Positions 20,626 to 20,941 of a stretch of DNA of 20,941 nucleotides are shown here, piece after piece; the stretch's first letter is position 1, and the number at the start of each line of letters is the position of its first letter. Position numbers and translations under genes: made by a program. This DNA is from Pseudomonadota bacterium (GTDB lineage: Bacteria; Pseudomonadota; Alphaproteobacteria; Rhizobiales; Hyphomicrobiaceae): contig JAEYPL010000098.1 of assembly GCA_023410905.1 (NCBI GenBank), positions 1-20,941 on the forward strand. Reading direction: 5' to 3'. Below the pieces are notes generated by a model, which worked only from the letters and a program-made list of their open reading frames with translations, was not told the DNA's origin and made no database searches.

Positions 20626-20941
20626 ATGGCAGCCAAAGACGTAAAGTTTGCCGCCGATGCCCGCGAGCGCATGATGCGCGGCGTCGACATCCTCGCCAAT
20701 GCCGTGAAGGTGACGCTCGGCCCCAAGGGTCGCAACGTCGTCATCGAGAAGTCGTTCGGCGCCCCGCGCACGACCAAGGACGGCGTGACGGTCGCGAAGG
20801 AGATCGAGCTCGAGGACAAGTTCGAGAACATGGGCGCCCAGATGGGGCGCGAAGTGGCCTCGAAGACCAACGACGTCGCCGGTGACGGCACGACGACGGC
20901 CACCGTCCTCACGCAGGCGATCGTCCGCGAGGGTCTGAAGT
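20626..20941 (+). CDS. groEL: chaperonin GroEL, N-terminal part (cut by the window end)
   Basis: GroEL is the 60-kDa ATP-driven chaperonin that encloses unfolded proteins. The first 105 codons are visible: MAAKDVKFAADARERMMRG, then the nucleotide-binding segment VKVTLGPKGRNVV (residues about 26-38) and the catalytic VAGDGTTTATVL motif (Asp87 region). The equatorial domain is thus intact as far as it goes. AGGA nine bases upstream is the ribosome-binding site. The gene continues past the right edge. Confidence 0.97.
   Translation, partial: MAAKDVKFAADARERMMRGVDILANAVKVTLGPKGRNVVIEKSFGAPRTTKDGVTVAKEIELEDKFENMGAQMGREVASKTNDVAGDGTTTATVLTQAIVREGLK

Noticed and set aside
1..20941. Search for CRISPR repeats, transposases, phage genes, toxin-antitoxin pairs or att-site duplications
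   Set aside because: No spaced direct repeats, integrase or transposase motifs, or flanking duplications were seen by eye; the tRNA-Trp 3' end is not repeated nearby.

Overview
The window reads as chromosomal DNA of a GC-rich alphaproteobacterium, most likely Hyphomicrobiales (Rhizobiales). Support: the gene order tRNA-Trp, secE, nusG, rplK, rplA; a SAM-II riboswitch in front of a metX-metW pair; a Zur-type operator at znuA; a CIRCE element at groESL; and closely packed GC-rich reading frames. No phage genes, transposases, CRISPR arrays or rRNA genes are visible. Species cannot be named from the sequence alone.

Positions 1-2950 (minus strand): a transcription-translation operon. A promoter at about 2921-2949 drives tRNA-Trp, secE, nusG, rplK and rplA toward the left edge, where rplJ probably starts. 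Structured leaders lie between nusG and rplK (candidate L1 site) and downstream of rplA (L10-leader-like).

Positions 2950-10300: lipid and acyl-CoA metabolism mixed with stress genes. After a gene-free stretch of about 430 bp come oleate hydratase and its terminator, glutaryl-CoA dehydrogenase with a small zinc-type DUF1272 gene behind it, a minus-strand short-chain dehydrogenase, a short ribosome hibernation factor preceded by an overlapping 41-codon frame, and a minus-strand GNAT acetyltransferase followed by a cyclopropane-fatty-acid synthase. The cfa leader contains a perfect hairpin touching the ribosome-binding site.

Positions 10300-13535: a DUF169 protein, a D-alanyl-D-alanine carboxypeptidase, two small minus-strand envelope-type proteins (one with a signal peptide, one with a single membrane span), and a gene-poor interval.

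Positions 13536-16711: a HAD-IB phosphatase and a class III PLP aminotransferase, 4 bp apart and surely co-transcribed, followed by an alpha/beta hydrolase. The substrate of this set cannot be read from sequence and it is the best candidate here for an uncharacterised pathway.

Positions 16712-19996: znuA (minus) with a Zur box between its -35 and -10, then a divergent methionine operon: promoter, SAM-II riboswitch, strong intrinsic terminator, metX and metW (overlapping by one base). Positions 17757-17906, between the two promoters, show nothing recognisable. The window ends with the CIRCE-controlled groES and the first 105 codons of groEL.
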